The notes: a model not told the origin generated them from the sequence alone. A stretch of DNA of 64,000 bases from Haloplasma contractile SSD-17B (GCF_000215935.2 NZ_AFNU02000012.1:18207-82206); one strand, 5' to 3'; shown: positions 28,016 through 36,975, counted from the stretch's first letter. Translations and numbers: made by a program.

Positions 28016-29812
28016 GTGGATAATATAGAAGAGGTGATTACAATCGAAATTAAAGAGAGAATTCAAAAGTTAAGAACATTGATGGAAGAGAAAGGACTCG
28101 CCGCCTACATTGTACCTAGTTCTGACCCACATCAGAGTGAGTATGTTGCAGAACATTATGCATCACGTGCCTTCATATCAGGATTCACTGGTTCAGCAGG
28201 TACTGCAGTGATCACACTAGATGAAGCTGGACTATGGACAGATGGACGTTACTTTGTTCAAGCAGCAGACGAGTTAAAAGGAACTGGTGTTAGACTATTT
28301 AAGATGGGAGAAAGTGGCGTTCCTACTATCTCCGATTTTTTAAAGAAGTTACCTAAAGAATCTAAGATTGGCTTCGATGGAAAAGTTATTGCCGTGAACT
28401 ATTTCAATAGTTTAAACAAGTCGTTAGCCAAAAAGGGATTCACTTACTCAGTAAATGATGACTTAATGAATGATGTGTGGGACGATCGTCCTGAAATACC
28501 AACAACTCCTGTTATCACACATGAAACGGTATACACAGGAAAATCACGTGAAGAAAAAATTAAAGAAGTCGTTTCAGAAATGAAAACACTAGGAGCAAGT
28601 CATTATGTCATTTCTGGACTTGACGATATTGCCTGGTTATATAACATTCGTGGGCGCGATATCAGATACAACCCACTAACAATTGCTTATACAGTTTTAA
28701 CTGAAGAAAAAGCTTACCTATTTATCGATGACAACAAAATTAGTGATAAACTTAAAGCTGAATTAGAACAAGCAACCATTGAAATTAGACCTTACAATAG
28801 CATTAAGGAATACTTTGAAAAACTCAATGAAGGTCTTGTAATATTAGACCCTTCAAAGACGAATATCTGGTTACATAGTGCTATAAAAATTAAGAAACTA
28901 CCTATAAAAGATATTACAACCCGATTAAAAGGGATTAAAAATGAGACAGAAATTGAACATGTGAGAAACTGTATGGTACGTGACGGTGTAGCCATGGTTA
29001 AGTATATGAAATGGTTAAAAGAAACGATCAAAGAACGTACAATAAAAGAAATAGAAGCGTCTGATAAATTAGCAGATTTCCGTAGTACGGACGAGTTGTT
29101 CTTTGACTTCAGTTTCCCTACTATTTCTGCTTATAAAGAAAATGCAGCACTCCCTCATTACCGAGCAACTGAAGAAAAACAAGCGACTATTAAACCAGAA
29201 AGTTTATATCTAGTTGACTCAGGTGGACAGTACTTAGACGGAACGACTGATATCACACGAACCATTGCAATGGGACCATTAACTGAAGAAGAAAAAACGG
29301 ACTTCACCCTAGTTCTTAAAGGAATGATTGACCTAACACTACAACGTTTCTTATATGGAACAACTGGTTCTAAGCTAGATATCATTGCAAGAATTCCTTT
29401 ATGGAATGCCGGACTTGATTACAAGCACGGTACCGGTCACGGAGTTGGATTCTTCTTAAATGTTCACGAAGGACCACACAGCATAGGATCTCGTCCGAAT
29501 ACCGTCAAGATTGAAAAAGGGATGATCATGTCTAACGAGCCTGGTGTTTATAAGGCAGGAAAGCATGGTATTCGAATTGAAAATATCATTGTAGCACAAG
29601 AAGATATCAAGACAGAGTTTGGTGGACAGTTCATGAAATTTGAAACGGTAACGTTATGTCCGATCGACTTAGATGCAATTGATGCCTCCTTACTTTCTAA
29701 GGAAGAAAAAACATGGTTAAATGCTTATCATAGAGAAGTGTTTGAAAAATTATCACCCTATCTAAACGAAGAAGAACAAGTATTCTTAAAAGAGTACACA
29801 AAGGAAATCTAA
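28016..29812 (+). CDS. Xaa-Pro aminopeptidase (M24 family, aminopeptidase P)
   Basis: A cytoplasmic metallopeptidase that removes the N-terminal residue preceding proline. It has two creatinase N-like domains (AYIVPSSDPHQSEYVAEHYA; FTGSAGTAVITLDEAGLWTD) and an M24 catalytic domain. Metal ligands are in YLVDSGGQYLDGTTDITRT, in HGTGHGVGFFLNVHEGP, in MIMSNEPGVYKAGKHGIR, and in the late IENIIV...FETVT region. The bounds use the first standard codon (GTG 28016), which has no ribosome binding site. AGAGGTGATTACA instead points to ATC at 28043 as the real start. GTG at 28034 is a third option. Confidence 0.92.
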   Translation: MDNIEEVITIEIKERIQKLRTLMEEKGLAAYIVPSSDPHQSEYVAEHYASRAFISGFTGSAGTAVITLDEAGLWTDGRYFVQAADELKGTGVRLFKMGESGVPTISDFLKKLPKESKIGFDGKVIAVNYFNSLNKSLAKKGFTYSVNDDLMNDVWDDRPEIPTTPVITHETVYTGKSREEKIKEVVSEMKTLGASHYVISGLDDIAWLYNIRGRDIRYNPLTIAYTVLTEEKAYLFIDDNKISDKLKAELEQATIEIRPYNSIKEYFEKLNEGLVILDPSKTNIWLHSAIKIKKLPIKDITTRLKGIKNETEIEHVRNCMVRDGVAMVKYMKWLKETIKERTIKEIEASDKLADFRSTDELFFDFSFPTISAYKENAALPHYRATEEKQATIKPESLYLVDSGGQYLDGTTDITRTIAMGPLTEEEKTDFTLVLKGMIDLTLQRFLYGTTGSKLDIIARIPLWNAGLDYKHGTGHGVGFFLNVHEGPHSIGSRPNTVKIEKGMIMSNEPGVYKAGKHGIRIENIIVAQEDIKTEFGGQFMKFETVTLCPIDLDAIDASLLSKEEKTWLNAYHREVFEKLSPYLNEEEQVFLKEYTKEI

Positions 29813-29826
29813 TCTAGACTACAATA

Positions 29827-29868
29827 CAAAAAAGACATGAGCCTATTCAATGGTCCATGTCTTTTTTT
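29827..29868 (+). terminator. Terminator of the aminopeptidase gene
   Basis: AAAAAGACATG / CATGTCTTTTT stem followed by more T on the plus strand. Confidence 0.88.
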
Positions 29869-29975
29869 GTTGTTTAGCTTACACCCTTTTTAAACTGTCT
29901 CACAATATTTTAACGAATAGTTAATCTCTTTGATATTATCATGTAAATATCCAATGTACAGGAAAATACTTTATC

Positions 29976-30815
29976 TTATTCCTCAGGAAATTTTTCAGTT
30001 TCTTTCATTTTCTTTTTCTTCTTTTGACTACGCTTTACTAAGCGATACACTCCATAAGAGATAGGACCAAATACAACAGCCCACGGCAAGAGTGTCACAA
30101 TTACAACAATAAGTGCCTCTAGGAAGATAACAAGTGCTGAAAACCCACCAGATAATCCACTCCATACTCTATCACCAAATGTTAACTCTTCTTCTTTCTC
30201 TACATCAACATCTAAGTAAATATTTAACTTAACCTCACTATAATCAACAAGGCTGTCAAACTGATTCAGTTCACCTTGTAGGCGTTGAATTTCAATTTCA
30301 ATTTCTGATAGTCGTCTATTAATCTCTATCATGTCATTTAGAGATGCTTCCTCATAAAGCTCTAACAGTCGATCGCGTTCTGCTTCATACGTACGAATAA
30401 GATTTGACTTGTCCTGATAATCAAGAGAAACATCCGTAGCGGTTTTATTAAAATTAGTTACATCATGACCCTCTGATATTGAATCTAGAAATTGATCAAG
30501 ACGATCACTTTTTACTCTCACCACTAAGAACGCTGTATATTCTGATATTTTCTCTAAATCTAACCATTCATCATCATTTAGCTCATCTTTTATTATATTG
30601 ACGCTATTAGTAATATCGTTCGTTGTCAAATCAGTATCCACTTTATAAATGATCTTACGATTTGGTGTTGCGTCACTATTAGTAGTCGTGACACTTTCAT
30701 CTACACCTTTGTCTCCATGTTCTTTATTGTATTCTTTATCTGATGCATTACAACCAACTAATAATACCGATAACACACAAAACAAAACTAGTATTAATTT
30801 AAGCCTACTCTTCAT
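29976..30815 (-). CDS. DUF4349 lipoprotein
   Basis: From the ATG at 30815 (GGAGGAAATT site, inside the longer frame) it has 279 residues. The signal peptide with lipobox (VLLVGC) is followed by a DUF4349 domain: IIYKVDTDLTTNDITNSVNI, the VRVKSDRLDQFLDSI strand-helix, and a long coiled coil (about 145-190, IEINRRLSEIEIEIQRLQGE). One C-terminal membrane helix (about 220-245) ends in a Lys-rich tail. Family members are membrane-anchored at both ends; their role is unknown. Monocistronic. Confidence 0.85.
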   Translation of the reverse strand: MKSRLKLILVLFCVLSVLLVGCNASDKEYNKEHGDKGVDESVTTTNSDATPNRKIIYKVDTDLTTNDITNSVNIIKDELNDDEWLDLEKISEYTAFLVVRVKSDRLDQFLDSISEGHDVTNFNKTATDVSLDYQDKSNLIRTYEAERDRLLELYEEASLNDMIEINRRLSEIEIEIQRLQGELNQFDSLVDYSEVKLNIYLDVDVEKEEELTFGDRVWSGLSGGFSALVIFLEALIVVIVTLLPWAVVFGPISYGVYRLVKRSQKKKKKMKETEKFPEE

Positions 30816-31002
30816 AATTTCCTCCATATATACTTATTCATTTCTTATTCATTATGACAACACTACGCCTGTCTATTTTACTATATTTTACCATATTTAA
30901 AAATAGAATAAAATTTATTAAAGTATATTTTTTCCAATCGTTATCATTGATTTTTACACAATTAAAAAAGTTAGAAAGTATTTATACAGTTCTAACATTG
31001 CT

Positions 31003-31401
31003 CTATGGTATAAAGTCCAAAATAACGTTCCAAACTATTGTTGATAAGTATACAGTTAACGACATAATCGCAAAACCACCCAATAGCCCTGTAATGAGTC
31101 GCCTTATATTATTCGATTGTAATAATTTAATGTATTGAACTATGCCATCTATAGCCATTATTCCTACAAAGATTACGTTTAAAATTAAGTGATTAAACCC
31201 AAAAAATAAGCACATAGGAGCGATGATAAATTGTCCAATTAGAATGCCTGTACACCTTGCACAAATAGGAAATTGATAATTCTTATAAAAGAATGAACGA
31301 GAACTTATTTGATGGCATCCACATGATTTCCCAAGATGCATCAATTTCAACCAAGTTAGATGCTGTTTATTGGTTGCTTGCCTCTTTTCATTAGAATTCA
31401 T
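31003..31401 (-). CDS. DUF2085 family membrane protein
   Basis: 132 residues. The N-terminal Cys/His motif SCGCHQISSRSFFYKNYQFP and ICARCTGILIGQF is the DUF2085 signature and may bind a metal. Three hydrophobic helices follow. Its start overlaps the end of the zinc-ribbon gene by 11 bases, so translation is coupled. Function unknown. Confidence 0.85.
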   Translation of the reverse strand: MNSNEKRQATNKQHLTWLKLMHLGKSCGCHQISSRSFFYKNYQFPICARCTGILIGQFIIAPMCLFFGFNHLILNVIFVGIMAIDGIVQYIKLLQSNNIRRLITGLLGGFAIMSLTVYLSTIVWNVILDFIP

Positions 31402-31756
31402 GGTTACAGTTTATACACTTTCTAATAGTAGCTGTTCTTTTATTCGATAATAGACCACATAGTAAGCCAAGAGGACCGAATAAAATAAATCCACAACATC
31501 CATTTGCTGCACTGTAATCAGACCCAGACTGAATCGTTACAAAGTGAATATTAGGTGAATGACAGTTTGGACATTTGATATAGTCCTCGCCTTCAAAGTC
31601 CCTATTCACATTTTCATGATTCGATTCATCTGTTGTTATTACTTCACCTTCATAAATATTTTGTTTGTCATCTTGTTCTTTATCAAACTTAAATCCACAA
31701 CTTTTACAATAACTTGATTGTTCATCATTTTCTGTACCACACAAATGGCATTTCAT
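31391..31756 (-). CDS. Zinc-ribbon protein with a Cys/Gly membrane-type segment
   Basis: 121 residues. The N-terminal zinc ribbon has CHLCGTENDEQSSYCKSCGF. A second CxxC pair (IKCPNCHSPN) pairs with the C-terminal KCINCNHEF to give another ribbon. Between them is a hydrophobic GCCGFILFGPLGLLCGLL segment. It could be a small membrane-associated metal-binding protein. It is the first gene of a two-gene unit with the DUF2085 protein. Confidence 0.8.
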   Translation of the reverse strand: MKCHLCGTENDEQSSYCKSCGFKFDKEQDDKQNIYEGEVITTDESNHENVNRDFEGEDYIKCPNCHSPNIHFVTIQSGSDYSAANGCCGFILFGPLGLLCGLLSNKRTATIRKCINCNHEF

Positions 31757-31870
31757 ATGAGATCACCATCCATTCTTTACTTTCTATTATTATATCATGT
31801 TCAGTTTGTGTAAAAAAATTATATACGATCATTTTTCTTTGGTAATTTTTTTGAAAGCTTTACTTCAATA

Positions 31871-32251
31871 CTAGTCTCTTATTAAATCATTCTCTTTTTC
31901 TACAATCTCTTTTTGCACCTTTTTGCTTAGGGATTCTAAAACTAGTTTATACGCCTGATCTAGCATCTTCTTAAGTACTTTATCAGGTACATTCCCCTCT
32001 AAATATAGCGAATTCCAATGTCTTTTACTCATATAATAACCCGGTATGATTTCTTCATATTTTTCTCTTAATAGTTCTCCGAAGTCAGGTTCTAATTTCA
32101 TCGTGATGATTGGCTTTCCTTCTTTATCTCCTCCACACATCGCAAACATCTTACCATTTATACGGTACCTTGTAGCGTCCCACTCGATTTTATAATCTTT
32201 CTCTACACCTTTTTTAGTTGTGCAATACTCATCTAACCAATTATAGTTCAT
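31871..32251 (-). CDS. MmcQ/YjbR family protein
   Basis: 126 residues. The YjbR/MmcQ fold markers are clear: YKIEWDATRYRINGKMFAM, ITMKLEPDFGELLREKY, YYMSKRHWNSLYLEGNVP and LKKMLDQAYKLVLESLSKK. The domain is related to the DNA-binding CyaY-like fold; the function is undefined. Monocistronic. Confidence 0.88.
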   Translation of the reverse strand: MNYNWLDEYCTTKKGVEKDYKIEWDATRYRINGKMFAMCGGDKEGKPIITMKLEPDFGELLREKYEEIIPGYYMSKRHWNSLYLEGNVPDKVLKKMLDQAYKLVLESLSKKVQKEIVEKENDLIRD

Positions 32252-32436
32252 AGTGGCCTCCTTTCTTTATACTTCAAGTTGCTTATTTACTATTTGATAC
32301 TTAACCGTTTAATATAAATTATTCCAATACTATATTATTCATTACCATCTTTTTCTTAATCATATACTTTTTAAGAGTAATCAGCAAGCTCTGCTCAAAA
32401 TCATCGAACCATTCGCCATACATAAGAGTTAAAAGT

Positions 32437-32477
32437 AGAAAACTGCCTATACAATTTAAGTATGTATAGGCAGTTGT
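32437..32477 (-). terminator. Terminator of the phosphotransferase gene
   Basis: AACTGCCTATAC / GTATAGGCAGTT stem, symmetric; modest T-run on the minus strand (TTTTC). Confidence 0.78.
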
Positions 32478-32496
32478 TAATGTTTTTTATTTAATA

Positions 32497-33477
32497 CTAA
32501 ATTGTTTTTCCAAATTCACGACTACGTTTCTCCATCAATCGTCCTAAATGCGCTCTTAAACTAATCATCCATTCAGGTTCATGATTCCACGACTCAGTCA
32601 CTGAACGTAAACAACGTATATAGCCATACAAGTTCGCATACCTTGCAAAAAGTGGTATTAATTTATATAACTTCTCGTCAATACTTCTAACAGAACGATA
32701 TCCAGATAAGAACTTTTTCGTGTATTGCTCGTGCAGTTCCTTAGGGAACTCTTCTTCAATACTATTTAACGAACGTTCAATATCTACAACATACCAGTGA
32801 TAGACCGAATCATCAAAGTCAATCGGTGTAAATAAACCCGATTCTTCATCATAGAAGACATTGTCCGGTTCAAAGTCAAAATGTATAAGTCCATAGTGTT
32901 CATCGCTTACTTCCAAATCTTTAAAATAATCTTCTAGTAGACTAAGTTCTTTAATCGCAAGATTTTCATCTTGAAAATCATTCAATACTTCTCTCATCCA
33001 ACTGAATTGATCAAGCCAGCTTGGACGCTTATGATCAGGATTAAATTCATTACTTAGGTTGTGTAACTTCCCAAGTGATAGACCCCAATTAAATACGATT
33101 TCATTGGTAAGGTCGACTTGACCTAGTTGTTTCCCTGGTACACTTTTAAATACAACCGCGTAATACGTTCCTAGAGGGGTAACAACTTCTTCAAGTTGAT
33201 TGCCATATTTAGAGGGAACACATTCAACAACGGAGTAATCACTAGACTTCAAGTAATTAATAAACTCTAGTTCTGCTATTACGTGTTCTTTGTCTTTCTC
33301 GTCCTTTGGTGCCATTCGCAAGTAATATACCTGTTCATTAATCTCGAATGGATAAATTGCATTGGCTGCGGTCCGAAAATAATTAAATGATTCTGGTACT
33401 TCCTTTAGATCTGTCCAGTAATTTACGACCATTAATGCCGCATTAAAATTAGCAAATAAATGTTTCAGTTTTAACAT
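32497..33477 (-). CDS. Phosphotransferase of the aminoglycoside-phosphotransferase (APH) fold
   Basis: From the ATG at 33477 (GGAGAGTATAT site) it has 326 residues. It is a kinase-like enzyme: the catalytic loop GLIHFDFEPDNVFYD (HxDxxxxN) and the metal-binding IDFDD are intact, and the N-terminal lobe has VYYLRMAPKDEKDKEHV. The APH family phosphorylates antibiotics, choline, homoserine or other small molecules; the substrate cannot be assigned. The leader has its own promoter and a possible 13-codon leader ORF, which suggests translational or attenuation control. Confidence 0.85.
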   Translation of the reverse strand: MLKLKHLFANFNAALMVVNYWTDLKEVPESFNYFRTAANAIYPFEINEQVYYLRMAPKDEKDKEHVIAELEFINYLKSSDYSVVECVPSKYGNQLEEVVTPLGTYYAVVFKSVPGKQLGQVDLTNEIVFNWGLSLGKLHNLSNEFNPDHKRPSWLDQFSWMREVLNDFQDENLAIKELSLLEDYFKDLEVSDEHYGLIHFDFEPDNVFYDEESGLFTPIDFDDSVYHWYVVDIERSLNSIEEEFPKELHEQYTKKFLSGYRSVRSIDEKLYKLIPLFARYANLYGYIRCLRSVTESWNHEPEWMISLRAHLGRLMEKRSREFGKTI

Positions 33478-33567
33478 ATATACTCTCCTAGATTTATTTT
33501 TATTGTTATTCTTGTTTAACATTAAAGAATAGCAACAAGTCAAAATCCATAATGTTCTTACAGATAA

Positions 33568-33591
33568 TAGTTAGCTTGCTGCTACTAACTA
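33568..33591 (-). promoter_or_regulatory. Hairpin at the end of the candidate leader peptide
   Basis: TAGTTAG / CTAACTA stem with a 10-base loop on the minus strand. The first TAG is the stop codon of the 13-residue ORF, so a ribosome finishing that ORF would cover the stem. Confidence 0.4.
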
Positions 33592-33630
33592 GACACTATC
33601 ACCTGTAATGCGTATTAATCTGTGTGTCAT
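33589..33630 (-). CDS. Candidate 13-residue leader peptide (MTHRLIRITGDSV)
   Basis: An ATG preceded by GAAGGGAGTGAGTGGT opens a 13-codon frame ending in TAG. It lies 112 bases before the APH-fold kinase start, in the leader from a recognisable promoter (TTGCTA-17-TAAAAT). The good ribosome binding site and the hairpin starting at its stop codon are what suggest a leader peptide. No homologue is known to me. Confidence 0.4.
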   Translation of the reverse strand: MTHRLIRITGDSV

Positions 33631-33662
33631 ACCACTCACTCCCTTCACTAATATCATTGTTT

Positions 33663-33691
33663 ATTTTACCATATATTGGTATATTTAGCAA
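33663..33691 (-). promoter_or_regulatory. Promoter of the phosphotransferase leader
   Basis: TTGCTA, 17-base spacer, TAAAAT on the minus strand; start expected near 33656. Confidence 0.6.
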
Positions 33692-33724
33692 TTACAACTT
33701 TTATTAGGTTTTGTAATGATTAAT

Positions 33725-33825
33725 AAAAAAGAACGGAATATACAATCCCGTTCCAATTAGGTATCATTAATTTATTTAATTATTCGCCTTTACTCTGTTA
33801 AGAATTATATTTGATCCACTCCTGC
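33725..33825 (-). ncRNA. Candidate small RNA of about 100 nt with its own promoter and terminator
   Basis: On the minus strand TTGCAA (33859-33854), a 16-base spacer and TGC-TATAAT (33840-33832) form a good extended promoter. About 70 bases after the predicted start comes GAACGG / CCGTTC with six T (33753-33725). No ORF longer than a few codons lies between, although an AGGAGTGG sequence is present. No known RNA family is recognised. Confidence 0.5.
33729..33757 (-). terminator. Terminator of the candidate small RNA
   Basis: GGAACGG / CCGTTC stem followed by a TTTTTT run on the minus strand. No gene precedes it on this strand. Confidence 0.75.
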
Positions 33826-34140
33826 ATATTAATTATAGCATGTAAGCGTTATATTGCAACGCGCATGTCTGGATGATTATTAAATATATCGATTCGTTGA
33901 TTTTTTTTAAAAAAAAGCTATTTATTTTATGTTATAATTTAATTATGAAGAAAATAAGAAGTCACCTATATCTAAACATTAAAGCAAAGAATGTGGCATT
34001 TATACCCATCCTTGTAAAAATAAATAAAAGCGAAAGGACGGTCACTGTAAAAACTGTTGCAGAAACGATTAAATGATTATTTCAGCATTTAATTTAGACG
34101 TTCTTTTCTTTTATAAGAATGAAAATGGAGGGACTTGTTT

Positions 34141-35052
34141 ATGAAAATAGACCGAATAATTAATATGATTACCATACTTATAAAGAAACAAAAAGTTACG
34201 TCTAAAGAACTAGCTGAATATTTTGGAGTATCCGTCCGGACCATTCAAAGAGATATTGATACATTAAGTATGGCAGGTATCCCTATTTATTCAGAAGTGG
34301 GAAAAAAAGGTGGATATAAAATTCTTGAAGCGTATACGTTTGATAAGAATTTTTTAAATATAGATGAAGCAAATATACTAATACCTTTTCTTAAAAATCT
34401 ACAACAATCTGTTCCATCTGCTGAATTAGATTCAGTCTTTAATAAATTTTCCAGTCTAAGTAAACATAATAATGATCAAAAATTAGTAGTTAAAATGAAT
34501 CCACTAATCAATGAAAAGAGTTTTAAACATATACTAAGTCAATTAACAAAGGCGAGAGATGAACAATTAAAGATAACAATCACTTACATTGATTCAGAAT
34601 TTGAAAAAACGATGAGAACAATAAATCCTTATACATTAGTCATGTTAGGAACGACTTGGTATGTATATGCATTTTGTAAATTAAGAAATGATTTTAGAAT
34701 GTTTAAGCTAACTCGAATTGTAACCTGCGAACTATTAACTGAGAAGTTTATTGTAAAAGATAAGCCAGAACCTCTACCATGGGATCACTTGCTAGATAGT
34801 GGTCGAGATAGCACTGAAATAATACTTGAAATTGATCGTGCATTACAAGGTAAATTACCCGAATATTTTGATTTCAATAATTGTAAGATTAAAGACAATA
34901 AGATTATTGTTAATTTATTTTATCCTGTTGACGAGTGGTTATATTCCTTACTAACCGGTTTAATTCCTCATGTAAAAATAATCAAACCTGACTGGTTAAG
35001 AGCGGAATTTATTAACAGATTAGAATTAAGCTTAGAAAAAAATAAACTATGA
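34141..35052 (+). CDS. HTH-WYL transcriptional regulator (YafY-like)
   Basis: 303 residues from the ATG at 34141 (ATGGAGGGA site). The N-terminal winged helix (KVTSKELAEYFGVSVRTIQR, DIDTLSMAGIPIYSEVGKKG, about residues 15-60) is followed by a WYL domain (about 130-220; TRTINPYTLVMLGTTWYVYA, LRNDFRMFKLTRI). WYL domains sense ligands such as nucleic acids or small molecules. A zinc-ribbon protein gene follows 68 bases downstream; YafY-type regulators are often paired with such small proteins. An extended -10 (TGTTATAAT) lies at 33930-33938. Confidence 0.88.
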   Translation: MKIDRIINMITILIKKQKVTSKELAEYFGVSVRTIQRDIDTLSMAGIPIYSEVGKKGGYKILEAYTFDKNFLNIDEANILIPFLKNLQQSVPSAELDSVFNKFSSLSKHNNDQKLVVKMNPLINEKSFKHILSQLTKARDEQLKITITYIDSEFEKTMRTINPYTLVMLGTTWYVYAFCKLRNDFRMFKLTRIVTCELLTEKFIVKDKPEPLPWDHLLDSGRDSTEIILEIDRALQGKLPEYFDFNNCKIKDNKIIVNLFYPVDEWLYSLLTGLIPHVKIIKPDWLRAEFINRLELSLEKNKL

Positions 35053-35079
35053 CATACTGTTGTCATAGTTTATTTTATA
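35041..35079 (+). terminator. Hairpin between regulator and zinc-ribbon gene
   Basis: AATAAACTATGACA / TGTCATAGTTTATT, 14 perfect pairs overlapping the end of the regulator CDS and followed by TTATAT. A weak terminator or processing site that may allow partial read-through. Confidence 0.6.
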
Positions 35080-35120
35080 TAATAAATCCGTAAATAAATA
35101 ATAATTTAAGGAGAGATATT

Positions 35121-35378
35121 ATGGATTCTAAACCATGTCAGAGTTGTGGTATGACCATTGATCACAAAAAACTTTATGGTACAAACAAAAATGGGACGAT
35201 TAATACTGAATATTGTAAATACTGTTATTCAAATGGAGAATTTAATAAACCAGATGAAACTTTTTCCGAGATGGTTGAATCGTGTATACCTTTTGAAGTT
35301 GAAGCTGAGGGTTATACAGAAGATGAAGCTAGAATAGTATTAACCGAAAAATTAAAACCATTAAAACGGTGGTCTTAA
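35121..35378 (+). CDS. Putative zinc-ribbon protein
   Basis: 85 residues. Four Cys in PCQSCGMTIDHKKLYGTN and YCKYCYSNGEF form a predicted zinc site (about residues 6-45); the C-terminal half is helical (YTEDEARIVLTEKLKPLKRW). This matches the small zinc-ribbon family commonly found beside WYL-type regulators. Ribosome binding site AAGGAGAG. Function unknown; probably cotranscribed with the regulator. Confidence 0.85.
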   Translation: MDSKPCQSCGMTIDHKKLYGTNKNGTINTEYCKYCYSNGEFNKPDETFSEMVESCIPFEVEAEGYTEDEARIVLTEKLKPLKRWS

Positions 35379-35385
35379 CGAACGA

Positions 35386-35426
35386 ACGCAATAAACATCC
35401 ACTATGGATATTTATTGCGTTTTTCT
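35386..35426 (+). terminator. Terminator of the zinc-ribbon gene
   Basis: ACGCAATAAA / TTTATTGCGT with inner ATCCA/TGGAT pairs, followed by TTTTC and TTTTTT. Confidence 0.85.
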
Positions 35427-35479
35427 TTTTTATTAATATTGAATTTACTTATATTTATAATTATCTTTTTTTGTGAACA

Positions 35480-36052
35480 TTATTCTTTTATCCGATAAAC
35501 CAAATTTAACGTTTCGTCTAATCCATAATCTCCTTCTCCGTATCGGTTAACAGCTTCTCTAGAGTAGAAGTGTGTGATGTATTCCGAATCGAATTCTCTA
35601 AAACCACACTTTTTATATGCTTTTATTGCATGTGTGTTTTTGCACCATGGTCTTATTATAAACGTATTGATTCTATGATGTGATCTAACAAAATTCATAA
35701 CTAACTTTAATGCTTCTATTCCATAACCTTTTCCTGTATCCTTTTTAGACGCTATAAAGATATCAAGTTCTGCACACTTTTCTGTTCCCTCACTTAAGGC
35801 ATAGCTAATCGAACCAATGACACGATTATCTGCTTTTATAAGTAAATAACTTCCGTCTATACCAGGATGTCCAGTAAATAGGGAATCAGGTTCATCATTA
35901 TTAAATTCTTCAAAGGAAGGTGCAGGATGTTGTTCATTAAACATAAGATCGATTATTTCAGGTGACATCAATAAATCATATACGATTCTCTTATCTTTTT
36001 TAATAGCAAATTGAAGTATAACCTTAAAATCGGGATTCTCTATTAGATACAT
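35480..36052 (-). CDS. GNAT acetyltransferase
   Basis: 190 residues. The acetyl-CoA loop is in ASKKDTGKGYGIEALKLVMN (about residues 113-132), and NTHAIKAYKKCGFREFDSEY is the classic C-terminal GNAT motif. The layout resembles the RimJ/AAC(6')-like branch that acetylates aminoglycosides or protein N-termini; the substrate is not assignable. Monocistronic. Confidence 0.85.
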   Translation of the reverse strand: MYLIENPDFKVILQFAIKKDKRIVYDLLMSPEIIDLMFNEQHPAPSFEEFNNDEPDSLFTGHPGIDGSYLLIKADNRVIGSISYALSEGTEKCAELDIFIASKKDTGKGYGIEALKLVMNFVRSHHRINTFIIRPWCKNTHAIKAYKKCGFREFDSEYITHFYSREAVNRYGEGDYGLDETLNLVYRIKE

Positions 36053-36093
36053 AAATGATTCTCCTTCTTTCAGTTTAACATTTGTATAAAACG

Positions 36094-36975
36094 TTATGAT
36101 TCACACGACTTATTTTTACATTCTTCACATTCAAACTCGAGTTCGATTGTAATATGGCGAGCACCATTTTTCTTAAGTATATTTCTTACTTCTTTTTTCA
36201 TCAATACGATCTTATCTAATTCTAAGTCGTCCCTTACTACTATATGCGTACTTACCATACTTTTTTCACCTTCTAGTGACCAAATATGAGTATGATGTAC
36301 AGATAAAACATTCGAATGTTTTTGGACTTCTTTTTCAATACGGTCTATAGAAATATTCTTCGGAACCCCTTGTAAAAACACATTGAATACCTGTTTCAAG
36401 TTTTTTAACACATTATAAAGCACATATAATGTGATGAATACAGATAAGATTGGATCTAATATCGGTATATCTTTATACATTAGTACAATACTAGCGATTA
36501 ATAAGACTACCCAACCCAGTATATCCTCCATTAGATGCCAAGTTACTACTTTTTCATTGAGTGAATTACCTCTTTTTAATCTTAAAACGGCCATACCATT
36601 AACGATTATTCCAAGTATTGCAAAGATCAGCATTCCTTCAGGATTAATAGGTTCCGGATTCATTAATCTTGGTATGGAGCGTGTTAATATGAAGACAGAT
36701 CCTCCTATTAAGATTACACTATTGATTAATGCACCAAGTAATGAAAAGCGACCATATCCGAATGAAAACTTTTTATCCGGTTCTTTTTTTGAGTATTTTT
36801 CTAAGAACCATGCGGAACCTAGTGAAAATGAGTCACCTAAATCATGTAAAGCATCTGATAGAATTGCCATACTATTTGTCCATAATCCCCCGATAATTTC
36901 TAGTATTGCAAATGAAAAATTTAAGAAAAAAGCAACCTTTATATTGGCTTGTGAACCACGATCATCATGTCCCAT
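36094..36975 (-). CDS. czcD: Cation diffusion facilitator (CzcD/ZitB-like) metal exporter
   Basis: 293 residues. A six-helix membrane part (about residues 12-200) carries the paired metal site: DALHDLGDS in helix 2 and HLMEDILGW in helix 5. A C-terminal cytoplasmic metallochaperone-like domain (about 205-290, VLSVHHTHIWSLEGEKSMVS) ends in a Cys cluster (CEECKNKSCES). It exports Zn2+ or similar divalent metals in exchange for H+. No metal-responsive operator is evident upstream. Confidence 0.9.
   Translation of the reverse strand: MGHDDRGSQANIKVAFFLNFSFAILEIIGGLWTNSMAILSDALHDLGDSFSLGSAWFLEKYSKKEPDKKFSFGYGRFSLLGALINSVILIGGSVFILTRSIPRLMNPEPINPEGMLIFAILGIIVNGMAVLRLKRGNSLNEKVVTWHLMEDILGWVVLLIASIVLMYKDIPILDPILSVFITLYVLYNVLKNLKQVFNVFLQGVPKNISIDRIEKEVQKHSNVLSVHHTHIWSLEGEKSMVSTHIVVRDDLELDKIVLMKKEVRNILKKNGARHITIELEFECEECKNKSCES

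Noticed and set aside
33945..34076. 43-codon plus-strand frame beginning MKKIRSHLYLNIKAKNVAFI before the WYL regulator
   Set aside because: The ATG is about seven bases after a TATAAT, with no ribosome binding site; more likely the leader of the regulator transcript than a gene.
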